The notes beneath the pieces are model-generated. The model worked only from the letters and a program-made list of their open reading frames with translations. It made no database searches and was not told where the DNA came from. Made by a program: the position numbers and the translations under genes. A stretch of DNA of 13,553 bases from an uncultured bacterium (GTDB lineage: Bacteria; Actinomycetota; Actinomycetes; S36-B12), in the NCBI GenBank assembly GCA_903940375.1, contig CAJAKT010000569.1, forward strand, positions 1-13,553. Reading direction: 5' to 3'. Positions 6,560 to 12,830 of this stretch are shown here, piece after piece. Every line of letters starts with the position of its first letter. The stretch's first letter is position 1.

Positions 6560-7477
6560 ATGCCCCGTCTCGCCGGTCCCGACCCGCAGTTGCCTGTGGT
6601 GTTCACCGCTGCGCAGGCCCGGCTGGCCGGCCTCACGCCCGACCAAATTCGGCAGCGGGTCCGGTCGGGCCGCTGGGTTGCGCTCAACCGAGGGGTGTAC
6701 CGAAGGGCTGAGGCCACGATTCCCGACGACCTTGACGCATTCGCCGGCGCGCGTGTTGATCACGCACAGCGGGCTGTCGCCATGGCCTTGGCGAATGCCG
6801 GTTGCGTGATCGGATTCCACAGCGCTACAGCCGTGCACGGCCTGCCGTTGTTCGAGGCGCTGCCCGAACGAGTCGCCTTGGTCGCTCCTGAGGATGGATG
6901 GAACGGTCAGCGGCCCGGTGTCGTGATTCATCGCACGGAACTCGCGGACGATGATGTGGTCCACCTTCGGGTTCCGGTCACGAGCATCGCACGCACATGG
7001 TTCGACATCGCCCGGCATCACTCGTTGGCCGACAGTCTGGCCCTCGGAGATGCCGCACTGCGCCGTGGTGACGTCAGCCGTAACGACCTCCTTCGCGTCA
7101 TGGCCCACTCGGTGGCGCGCCGCGGGACGAGACGGGCACGGGTGGCAGCGGGTCATCTTGATGCAGCGCGCGAGAGTGTCCTTGAGTCCGCATCCTGGGC
7201 CTATTTCGTCGAGCACGGGCTTCCGCTGCCGCGACTGCAGGTTGAACTGCGCACCGATGGCGGACGGTTCGTGGCGCGCGTTGACGTGCTGTGGGACCAG
7301 GCGCGGCTGGTGGGTGAGTGTGATGGCCGGCTCAAGTACGCGGTGGCGGACGACCTGTATCGCGAGAAGCGGCGCGAGGACGAGATCCGGTCGCTGGGCT
7401 ACGGGGTCATCCGCTGGGGGATGGCCGACCTGCGCGACCCTGCGCTGGCGGCGCGGATTCGCCGACTCCTTACGTGA
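6560..7477 (+). CDS. AbiEi-like N-terminal domain plus DUF559-like PD-(D/E)XK nuclease domain protein
   Basis: 305 residues from ATG 6560 (MPRLAGPDPQLPVVFTAAQA). Residues 15-50 form a winged-helix-like start, FTAAQARLAGLTPDQIRQRV and SGRWVALNRGVYRR, as in AbiEi antitoxin-type proteins. Residues 81-150 continue that architecture (GFHSATAVHGLPL, HRTELADDDV, TSIARTWFDIARH). Residues 203-295 look like a Vsr/DUF559-type nuclease fold: E207/E210 in ESVLES, D242 in VARVDVLW, E253 and D255 in GECDGRLKY, K259, then EKRREDEIRSLGYGVIRW. Such genes are very common as lone accessory genes in actinobacteria, and their function is not established. A GTG at 6512 would add 16 residues; no strong Shine-Dalgarno decides the start. 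Its last codons are part of the right-hand palindrome. Nuclease activity is inferred. Confidence 0.85.
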   Translation: MPRLAGPDPQLPVVFTAAQARLAGLTPDQIRQRVRSGRWVALNRGVYRRAEATIPDDLDAFAGARVDHAQRAVAMALANAGCVIGFHSATAVHGLPLFEALPERVALVAPEDGWNGQRPGVVIHRTELADDDVVHLRVPVTSIARTWFDIARHHSLADSLALGDAALRRGDVSRNDLLRVMAHSVARRGTRRARVAAGHLDAARESVLESASWAYFVEHGLPLPRLQVELRTDGGRFVARVDVLWDQARLVGECDGRLKYAVADDLYREKRREDEIRSLGYGVIRWGMADLRDPALAARIRRLLT

Positions 7478-7518
7478 GCGTCACACCCGCGGCTGGGACT
7501 GACGCTGGGGTATGGAGT
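7465..7518. repeat. Right 54 bp palindromic module
   Basis: This has the same layout as 6441-6494 and lies in the same orientation 1,024 bp away. The left arm, ACTCCTTACGTGAGCGTCA at 7465-7483, matches the left module in 15 of 19 positions. The loop is again exactly 16 bp (9 of 16 match). The right arm, TGACGCTGGGGTATGGAGT at 7500-7518, matches in 18 of 19. Its degenerate arm encodes the last codons and stop (7475-7477) of the nuclease-like gene, which may explain the loss of pairing. It fills nearly the whole gap to the convergent HAD gene and could act as a two-way terminator. Confidence 0.82.
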
Positions 7519-7523
7519 CGCGA

Positions 7524-8342
7524 TTAGGCGCGGGCGCCTCGACGGCGGGCGTACCAGGTGATGCCCAGGGCGACGGCGCCGATCGCAACGCCGGCCCCGG
7601 CGGCCACCGCCTGCCGCTTGGTCGTCTGCTCGCGCATCGCGACCGGCTTGGCGAAATCGCGGATCGGCCAGCCGCGCTCGCCGGCGAGCTTGCGGAGCTC
7701 GGCGTCGGGGTTCACGGCCACCGGGTGGCCCACCACCTCGAGCATCGGCGCATCGGTGTGGGAGTCGCTGTAGGCGTAGGACGACGGGAGGTCGTAGCCG
7801 CGCTCGTCGGCCAGGCTCCGCATTGCCTCCGCCTTGTTGGGCCCATACGCGTAGAAGATGATCTCGCCGGTGTACTCGCCATCCTCGATTGCCACCTGCG
7901 TGCCGATGGCGAGATCGGCTCCCAGCCGCGCGCCGATCGGTTCGACGATGTCGGTGCCGGACGACGAGATGATGATGACGTCGTGTCCGGCCGCCTTGTG
8001 CTCGGCGATCAGCTGAACGGCTTCCTCGTAGACCATGGGGTCGACGATGTCGTCGAGGGTCTCGCCGACGATCTGCTGCACCTTGTCGGCATCCCAGCCC
8101 GTGACGAGCTTCGACATGTACTCGCGCATCGTCTCCATCTGGTCGTGATCGGCACCGGATGCGAGGTAGACGAACTGCGCGTAGGCGCTTCGGATCACGT
8201 CGGTGCGCCCGATCAGGCCCTCCTTGTAGAAGGGACGCGCGAAGGCGAACGAGCTCGACTTGGCGAGGATCGTCTTATCGAGGTCGAAGAAGGCGGCGGC
8301 CTTGGGTCCCCCGGCGACGATGGGTGCGGCGCTCTCCGTCAT
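7524..8342 (-). CDS. HAD-IB family phosphatase with C-terminal membrane anchor
   Basis: 272 residues from ATG 8342 (MTESAAPIVAGGPKAAAFFD). HAD motif I is FFDLDKTIL, with D20 and D22; motif II is the serine run IIISSSGTDI at about 126-128; motif III is K170 in GPNKAEAM; motif IV is SDSHTDAPML, with D193 and D198. The helical cap between residues 30 and 115 is of the SerB/CicA type (subfamily IB). This class removes phosphate from small molecules or phospholipids; the substrate here is unknown. Residues 245-264 (AVAAGAGVAIGAVALGITWY) form one membrane helix followed by the basic tail ARRRGARA, so the enzyme faces the cytoplasm at the membrane. A HAD gene beside ssd and the Tad genes is a conserved actinobacterial arrangement. 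Longer upstream codons (to 8585) overlap ssd and are not real. Confidence 0.9.
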   Translation of the reverse strand: MTESAAPIVAGGPKAAAFFDLDKTILAKSSSFAFARPFYKEGLIGRTDVIRSAYAQFVYLASGADHDQMETMREYMSKLVTGWDADKVQQIVGETLDDIVDPMVYEEAVQLIAEHKAAGHDVIIISSSGTDIVEPIGARLGADLAIGTQVAIEDGEYTGEIIFYAYGPNKAEAMRSLADERGYDLPSSYAYSDSHTDAPMLEVVGHPVAVNPDAELRKLAGERGWPIRDFAKPVAMREQTTKRQAVAAGAGVAIGAVALGITWYARRRGARA

Positions 8343-8348
8343 GCGACC

Positions 8349-8354
8349 ACGGTA
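8349..8354 (-). promoter_or_regulatory. Possible -10 element for a leaderless HAD transcript
   Basis: On the minus strand TACCGT fits the TANNNT actinobacterial -10 pattern and ends 6 nt before the HAD start ATG at 8342. A transcript would then begin at or next to the ATG with no room for a ribosome site. No clear -35 box is seen. The rest of the 128 bp divergent gap to ssd (8343-8470) holds only the ssd ribosome-binding site. Confidence 0.35.
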
Positions 8355-8458
8355 CTGCGTAGGGCTGACCCACAGGCGTGACGCGGGCGTGTCAGCCGTC
8401 CACAGCCGGCCGATGGCGGTGGCTCCAGATCGATTCCGGGGCAACCCTTTCGGTGACG

Positions 8459-8466
8459 AGGGAGGA
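8459..8466 (+). promoter_or_regulatory. Ribosome-binding site deciding the ssd start
   Basis: A purine-rich GAGGGAGGA stretch lies about 5-8 nt before ATG 8471. It is the best Shine-Dalgarno match near this gene and rejects the longer in-frame reading that begins at 8378. Confidence 0.6.
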
Positions 8467-8470
8467 CACC

Positions 8471-9526
8471 ATGGGAGCACGACCGCTGCTGGTGAGCAAC
8501 GATGCCGAGCTGATCGACGACGTGCTGCGCCTTGCCGCGGCCAACGGTGTGGATGTGCATCTGTCGACGGATGCCGAGGGTGCACGAAGCCGGTGGCAGC
8601 TCGCTCCGCTGGTCCTCATCGGTGGCGATGTGGCGGCATCCGTCGCCGGCGCCGCGATGAGCCGGCGCCGCGATGTCGTCGTGATCAGCCGGTCGCCGAC
8701 GCCGGAGGACTGGCAGCGGGCCGTGCTCCTTGGCGCCGAGCACGTGGTTTCGCTGCCGGAGGGTGAGCGCTGGCTCATCGACCGGCTCGCCGACAGTGGC
8801 GAGGGCGTGTCGCGCGATGCTCGCGTCGTTGTCGTGGTCGGTTGCGGGGGAGGGTCCGGTGCCTCGACATTCGCCGCGACCCTTGCCCTGGCTGCCGCGT
8901 CACGATCCTCGCGTGTCCTGCTTGTGGACGGTGATCCGCTTGGCGGGGGACTCGACGTGCTCCTGGGCCTGGAGGATGCGACCGGCATCCGCTGGCCCGA
9001 CCTGATCGAAGCACGTGGCCGGCTGAGCACGACGACGCTGAGCCAGTCCCTCCCGCTTGTCAGCGGAGTCTCTGTGCTCTCGTCCGCTCGAACCGGCCCG
9101 GCGACGATTGATGTCAATGGCCTCGCCGCGGTGCTCGATGCAGGCGTACGTGGGTATGACCTCGTCATCGTTGATGCCTGTCGGCAGTTCGATGCCGCGA
9201 CGGAACTCGCGCTGGCCCGTGCAGACCAGACGATCATCGTCGCGGCAACGCGGGTTCGGGCCACCGCTGCTGCGGCCCGGCTCGCGGCCGAGCTTGCGCC
9301 AAGATGTGCCAGCCTCGGTGTCGTCATTCGCGCGGAGGCCGGGGGCGTGCACGATGACGCGGTAACGGTGGCACTGGGCATCCCGGTCATCGGGCGGATT
9401 CCGTCGGTCAAGTCGGTGCCGTCGCGGGCCGACGAGGGCGAGCCGCCATCTCTGCGCGACAGCTATGGCCGCGCCTGCGCCGAAGCCCTGGCCGGCATCC
9501 TGTCGCCGAGGGGTCGCGCGGCATGA
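8471..9526 (+). CDS. ssd: Ssd/CpaE-like ParA-MinD family protein (septum-site-determining type)
   Basis: 351 residues. The N-terminal 110 residues form a receiver-like domain with no phospho-acceptor motif (MGARPLLVSNDAELIDDVLR). A SIMIBI-class ATPase domain follows. The P-loop is VVVGCGGGSGASTFAATLAL at 121-140, the switch segment is VDGDPLGGGLD at 152-162, and the Walker B-like strand is YDLVIVDACRQ. The P-loop lacks both the signature lysine and the usual GKT lysine. CpaE proteins help place or assemble Tad pili; the mycobacterial homologue Ssd (Rv3660c) is reported to affect septum formation. The stop overlaps tadA by 4 bp (ATGA at 9523-9526), making ssd the first gene of the Tad operon. 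It matches the helicase/secretion-neighbourhood CpaE-like family in length and order. Confidence 0.9.
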   Translation: MGARPLLVSNDAELIDDVLRLAAANGVDVHLSTDAEGARSRWQLAPLVLIGGDVAASVAGAAMSRRRDVVVISRSPTPEDWQRAVLLGAEHVVSLPEGERWLIDRLADSGEGVSRDARVVVVVGCGGGSGASTFAATLALAAASRSSRVLLVDGDPLGGGLDVLLGLEDATGIRWPDLIEARGRLSTTTLSQSLPLVSGVSVLSSARTGPATIDVNGLAAVLDAGVRGYDLVIVDACRQFDAATELALARADQTIIVAATRVRATAAAARLAAELAPRCASLGVVIRAEAGGVHDDAVTVALGIPVIGRIPSVKSVPSRADEGEPPSLRDSYGRACAEALAGILSPRGRAA

Positions 9527-10668
9527 GCACCAGCTTGCTCGAGCGGGTTCGCACCCGGCTCGTCGAGCTCGACAGTGACGCGACACCGGCGCGGGTGGCG
9601 GCCGCGCTCCGGGCCGAGGGCCTCGTCCTGGGTGATGCCGCGGTTCTGGATCTCGTGCGCTCGCTGCGGCAGGAGCTCATCGGTGCCGGGCCGCTTGAGC
9701 CGCTCCTGCACCTGCCTGGCGTGACCGACGTCATCGTCAACGGTGCATCGGCCGTGTGGGTCGACTGCGGGGCGGGGCTCGAGCGCACGGATGTCACCTT
9801 CGACAGCGAGGCGGATGTCCGCCGGCTGGCTCAGCGCCTCGCCGGCTCCGCGGGCCGTCGGCTCGACGACGCGGCCCCGTTCGTCGATGCCCGCCTGCCG
9901 AATGGGGTTCGCCTGCACTGCGCCGTTCCGCCGATAGCAGTGGAGGGCACCCTCATCTCGCTGCGCATTCCTAACCGTGCGGCCTTCACTCTTGACGACC
10001 TGGTCGCCCGCGGCACGATCGACGAGTCAGTCGCTGACCTACTGCGGCGCATGATGCTCGCGCGGCTGGCGATCATCATCAGCGGCGGAACGGGCAGCGG
10101 CAAGACGACGGTGCTGTCGACTCTCCTCGGCCTGGTTCCATCGGACGAGCGCATTGTCATCGTCGAGGATTCGACGGAGCTCGCACCCGACCACCCGCAC
10201 GTGGTCCGCATGCAGGCGCGCACGCCCAACGTCGAGGGCTCTGGCACCGTCACCCTCCGCGATCTCGTGCGCCAGGCGCTACGCATGCGGCCCGATCGGC
10301 TGGTCCTCGGAGAAGTGCGTGGGGTCGAGGTCATCGATCTCCTCGCTGCGATGAACACCGGTCACGAGGGCGGGATGGGAACGGTGCACGCCAACTCGGC
10401 AACTGATGTGCCAAGTCGGCTGGAGGCGCTCGGCCTGATGGCGGGAATCGACAGGCATGCCGTGCACGCGCTCATCGCTGCAGCAGTCGACGTGATCGTC
10501 CACCTGGGACGAGACGGCGACGGGAGACGGATCGTCAGCGGAATTCACGTACTGGTCCGTGACGACGAAGGCTTCGTGCGTGCTGTGCCGGCCCTGGCCC
10601 TCGACGGTGGTCGCCTGGCTGTGGCTGACGCAATGTCGACGCTCGACGTCATGCTCATGCGCACATGA
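9523..10668 (+). CDS. tadA: TadA/CpaF-type secretion ATPase
   Basis: 381 residues of the GspE/VirB11 superfamily. The N-terminal domain has GAGPLEPLLHLPGVTDVIVN (54-73) and DARLPNGVRLHCAVPPIA. Then come Walker A GGTGSGKT at 188-195, the Asp box IVIVEDSTEL, the arginine-rich stretch HVVRMQARTPN, Walker B RLVLGEVRG at 259-267, and the His box GHEGGMGTVHANS at 280-292. All catalytic motifs look intact, so this should be the hexameric ATPase that drives pilus assembly or secretion at the inner face of the membrane. It overlaps ssd before it and tadB after it by 4 bp each (ATGA), so all three are likely co-translated. At 381 residues it is slightly short for CpaF, which usually has a longer N-terminus; this fits the actinobacterial helicase/secretion-neighbourhood form. 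Confidence 0.96.
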   Translation: MSTSLLERVRTRLVELDSDATPARVAAALRAEGLVLGDAAVLDLVRSLRQELIGAGPLEPLLHLPGVTDVIVNGASAVWVDCGAGLERTDVTFDSEADVRRLAQRLAGSAGRRLDDAAPFVDARLPNGVRLHCAVPPIAVEGTLISLRIPNRAAFTLDDLVARGTIDESVADLLRRMMLARLAIIISGGTGSGKTTVLSTLLGLVPSDERIVIVEDSTELAPDHPHVVRMQARTPNVEGSGTVTLRDLVRQALRMRPDRLVLGEVRGVEVIDLLAAMNTGHEGGMGTVHANSATDVPSRLEALGLMAGIDRHAVHALIAAAVDVIVHLGRDGDGRRIVSGIHVLVRDDEGFVRAVPALALDGGRLAVADAMSTLDVMLMRT

Positions 10669-11405
10669 GCGTGAGCGGCCACGTGCCTGAGGCGCTTGGT
10701 TCCGTGGCGTTGGTCGCACTCGGCGTCTGGCTGTGGTCTGTTCCACGTCTGGACCAACGCGTAGCCAGCATGTCGCGTGGAGGGCGAGCCGCGTCACCCA
10801 GCATCTCGATGCGGCTCTCCGTGCTTCGCGGCCACGTGACGTCGCGGATGTCATTCGGGCCAGCCGCGAGACGACGCGACGCGCGAGAGCGGCTCCGGGT
10901 AATCCAGGCGCTCAGCGCCCTGGCAGCCGAACTCGCGGCGGGGCAGCCACCGAGTGCGGCGATGAGGCGCGCGGGCGGTGAGCCATCGGTCTGGCCCGCG
11001 GCCCTCGGTGCACTTCTGCTGGATGGCGATGTCGTACCGGCGTTAGCCGCTGATGCCGTCCGACATCCCGTACTCGCGCAGCTCGCAGCCTGCTGGCAGG
11101 TGGGCGCGGACTCCGGAGCGGGGCTCGCCGCCGCTGTGGAGCGGCTCTCCGCCGCCGCCCGGTCTGCCGAGGAGGTCCGGGTTGACCTCGAGGGTCAGCT
11201 CGCGGGACCGCGCGCGAGTGCCCGGCTGCTCGCCGGACTTCCGTTCGTCGGCATCGCCTTCGGCATGATGCTCGGCTCCGATCCGCTCGCGTGGCTGCTC
11301 ACGTCGATGCCGGGTCGGGCCTGCCTGGTCACGGGCCTCCTCCTGACCGCTGCGGGCACCTGGTGGACGGGCCGCATCGCGCGGCGCGTCGAGCGGCTGC
11401 TGTGA
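10665..11405 (+). CDS. tadB: TadB-like inner-membrane platform protein (T2SSF domain)
   Basis: 246 residues. An N-terminal helix lies at about 9-27 (EALGSVALVALGVWLWSV). A basic cytoplasmic region follows, then the T2SSF-type helical domain at about 78-180 (ALSALAAELAAGQPPSAAMR, LAACWQVGADSGAGLAAAVE, LEGQLAGPRASARLL). Two more membrane helices lie at about 187-206 and 218-238. In Tad systems TadB and TadC form the platform on which the ATPase works. It begins inside the tadA stop (ATGA 10665-10668) and ends inside the tadC start (GTGA 11402-11405). At 246 residues it is shorter than the usual TadB of about 300, as expected for this actinobacterial subfamily. Confidence 0.88.
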   Translation: MSVSGHVPEALGSVALVALGVWLWSVPRLDQRVASMSRGGRAASPSISMRLSVLRGHVTSRMSFGPAARRRDARERLRVIQALSALAAELAAGQPPSAAMRRAGGEPSVWPAALGALLLDGDVVPALAADAVRHPVLAQLAACWQVGADSGAGLAAAVERLSAAARSAEEVRVDLEGQLAGPRASARLLAGLPFVGIAFGMMLGSDPLAWLLTSMPGRACLVTGLLLTAAGTWWTGRIARRVERLL

Positions 11406-12124
11406 ATCTGGTGGTGGCCGTCCTGGCCACGGTCGCGACGTGGCTGGCACTCGCTCCGACGCCCGAGCCGCGGCTGCTCAGGCTCCTCACCACCATGCCC
11501 GACGTGATCGGGCCCAAGGCCTCCAACCGTCGGGTGCCCACGCTGGTGGCGTCGGGGCTTGCGGCGGTGGGCGTATGGCTGCTGGTCGGTGGCGCGGCGG
11601 GAGCCATCCTGGCCGTGGCCTGTGTGGTTGTCGTACCGCGGCTGACGCGCACGATGGAGTCGCGTGCCACGCGCACGGCGCGTGAGCAGCTCGAGCGGCA
11701 AGCCCCTCTCGCGGCCGACCTGATTGCGGCCACGATGTCGTCGGGCGCGACGATGCGGGCCGCGCTGGCAGCCGTGGGAGCAGCCGTGGGCGATCCGACT
11801 GCCACTGTCGTGCGTCCGGTGCTGGCGGCTATGGAACTCGGTGCTGATCCACCGAGTGCGTGGCAGTCGGTCTCGTCATCGTCCGCGCTGGCGCCGATCC
11901 GTGATGCCATCGTGCGATCTGCTGAGACGGGTGCACCTCTGACCGCTGTGCTGACTCGCATGGCCGACGACATGCGACGCGAGCGGCAGGTGCAGGTTGA
12001 GGTGGCCGCGCGGACAGCCGGTGTACGGGCTGTTGCGCCCCTGGCGGCCTGCTTCCTGCCGGCGTTCGTGCTGATGGGCGTTGTGCCGGTGGTCGCATCG
12101 CTCGCGGGCGACCTGCTGTCGTGA
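11402..12124 (+). CDS. tadC: TadC-like inner-membrane platform protein (T2SSF domain)
   Basis: 240 residues from GTG 11402 (VNLVVAVLATVATWLALAPT). The start overlaps the tadB stop as GTGA. An earlier in-frame start at 11291 would lie inside tadB and is not needed. Membrane segments are at about 2-18, 48-78 and 210-236. Between them is a T2SSF core, LERQAPLAADLIAATMSSGA then TMRAALAAVG, and IVRSAETGAPLTAVLTRMAD. It is the second platform subunit, expected to dimerise with TadB around the ATPase TadA. It is the last gene of the first tightly overlapped block: a 133 bp gap separates it from the pilin gene. Confidence 0.87.
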   Translation: MNLVVAVLATVATWLALAPTPEPRLLRLLTTMPDVIGPKASNRRVPTLVASGLAAVGVWLLVGGAAGAILAVACVVVVPRLTRTMESRATRTAREQLERQAPLAADLIAATMSSGATMRAALAAVGAAVGDPTATVVRPVLAAMELGADPPSAWQSVSSSSALAPIRDAIVRSAETGAPLTAVLTRMADDMRRERQVQVEVAARTAGVRAVAPLAACFLPAFVLMGVVPVVASLAGDLLS

Positions 12125-12257
12125 CGTCGTCGTCCACAACCCCCGCGCGTGATGGGCAGCCGCCCCCAGCTCGCATCAGCCCACTGCCGACTGGTGCTGC
12201 GAAGCACGAACGTATTCCCCACGACGGCCGCACCCGGCGGCTGCGGAGGGGGAGATC
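12125..12257 (+). other. Gap before the pilin gene with small stem-loops and a strong ribosome-binding site
   Basis: This is the only sizeable gap in the Tad cluster. It holds a small GTGCT-GCGA-AGCAC stem-loop at 12194-12207 with a GNRA-type loop, and a GCCGC/GCGGC pair near 12228-12242. Just before the pilin ATG, GGAGGGGGA at about 12245-12253 is the strongest Shine-Dalgarno match in the window, as expected for an abundant pilin. A separate pilin promoter could lie here, but I see no clear -35/-10 pair. No coding sequence is evident. Confidence 0.4.
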
Positions 12258-12440
12258 ATGAAGAAGGTTGTCGCACGATTCATCAAGGAGCAGGACGGGA
12301 TGTCCACGGCCGAGTACGCCGTCGGCACCGTGGCCGCCGCCGGACTCGGCGGGGTACTGATCAAGCTGCTGACGAGCACTGAGGTCCGTGACCTCATCTG
12401 GACCGTGCTCTCCAATGCGTTCAAGTCGATGTTCGGCTAG
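12258..12440 (+). CDS. DUF4244 Flp-like pilin
   Basis: A 60-residue protein, MKKVVARFIKEQDGMSTAEY onward. It has a short basic leader, then the prepilin-peptidase-like site QDG|MSTAE with Glu at position +5, and a hydrophobic stretch AVGTVAAAGLGGVLIKLLTS. The tail is short (VLSNAFKSMFG). This is the DUF4244 family, which occupies the Flp pilin place in actinobacterial Tad clusters (Rv3656c position in M. tuberculosis). It should be the main subunit processed by a TadV-type peptidase, none of which is in the window. A strong GGAGG-type ribosome site precedes the ATG. Its stop codon touches the tadE ATG directly (TAGATG), and a stable hairpin begins 16 bp downstream of the stop. Confidence 0.9.
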   Translation: MKKVVARFIKEQDGMSTAEYAVGTVAAAGLGGVLIKLLTSTEVRDLIWTVLSNAFKSMFG

Positions 12441-12830
12441 ATGCCTGGGATTGCGCGCCGCCACTCAGCGCTTCGGCGCTGGGTGGCGGCGGATCAGCGG
12501 GGGATGGTGCTGCTCGAGACAGCGCTCGCCATCCCACTTCTCGCAGCCGTGGCTATCGCGCTTGCCTGGGGCATCTCACTCGGCGCGACGTCGATGGCCC
12601 TGGGCGATGCGGCTCGACTCGCGGCGCGCGAGATCGCCCGCGGGGTCGACGTGTCGGCGGCTGTCGCAGCAGCGCTGGCGGAAGCACCCCAGGCCGACGT
12701 GCAGGTGCACGAAGAAGGTGGATCCGTCGTCGTCACGGCAGTGCAGGATGTGCGGCCGCCTGGGCCGCTCTTGAGCGGACTGGCCGTGACACTGAGCCAG
12801 CGCGTAGCCGTGCCACGGGAGTGGACGTGA
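12441..12830 (+). CDS. tadE: TadE-like minor pseudopilin
   Basis: 129 residues from ATG 12441, which directly follows the pilin TAG. A basic leader (MPGIARRHSALRRWVAADQR) is followed by the cleavage-type site RG|MVLLE with Glu at +5, then the helix TALAIPLLAAVAIALAWGIS. The rest is a small globular domain typical of TadE (ALGDAARLAAREIARGVDVS, VQDVRPPGPLLSGLAV). TadE is a processed pseudopilin of Tad systems. There is no good ribosome site in front, so translation probably depends on ribosomes ending on the pilin gene. Codons 6-17 form a long RNA hairpin (see 12456-12491). The end overlaps the next gene. Confidence 0.88.
   Translation: MPGIARRHSALRRWVAADQRGMVLLETALAIPLLAAVAIALAWGISLGATSMALGDAARLAAREIARGVDVSAAVAAALAEAPQADVQVHEEGGSVVVTAVQDVRPPGPLLSGLAVTLSQRVAVPREWT
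12456..12491 (+). other. 16 bp stem with UUCG loop inside the tadE leader codons
   Basis: CGCCGCCACTCAGCGC (12456-12471), loop TTCG (12472-12475), then GCGCTGGGTGGCGGCG (12476-12491). All 16 positions pair in RNA if one U-G wobble is allowed, and the loop is the extra-stable C(UUCG)G type. It lies 16 bp past the pilin stop. It could protect the upstream pilin mRNA from 3' decay or slow ribosomes and polymerase entering tadE. No U-run follows, so a full terminator is unlikely. Confidence 0.8.

Larger units (their letters stand above)
6431..7528. mobile_element. Candidate one-gene cassette bounded by imperfect terminal inverted repeats
   Basis: Bases 6431-6459 and 7500-7528 are inverted copies of one another over 29 bp with 27 matches; the inner 19 bp (ACTCCATACCCCAGCGTCA and its complement) are identical. 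They enclose a single gene. Each end also carries the inner partner arm of a 54 bp palindrome, described separately. No transposase or integrase is present inside, and no short target-site duplication is obvious outside, so this is not a standard insertion sequence. The arrangement could also come from duplication of a bidirectional terminator around an inserted gene. Calling it mobile is inference. Confidence 0.35.

Noticed and set aside
6419..7216. A 265-codon minus-strand open frame opposite the nuclease-like gene
   Set aside because: The plus-strand product has clear family blocks; this frame has none and runs through both the palindrome and the Fic-like gene end.
6441..7518. CRISPR array or integron-type array
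   Set aside because: Only two modules 1 kb apart, with a gene between them and no spacer pattern, cas genes or integrase.
6441..7518. Ordinary insertion sequence
   Set aside because: The enclosed gene has no DDE or serine/tyrosine recombinase motifs and no target-site duplication is visible; kept only as a candidate cassette.
8378..8470. Longer N-terminus for Ssd and for the HAD protein (to 8585)
   Set aside because: Both extensions lie across the divergent gap or the other gene; a good ribosome site supports 8471, and HAD motif I is at the normal distance from 8342.
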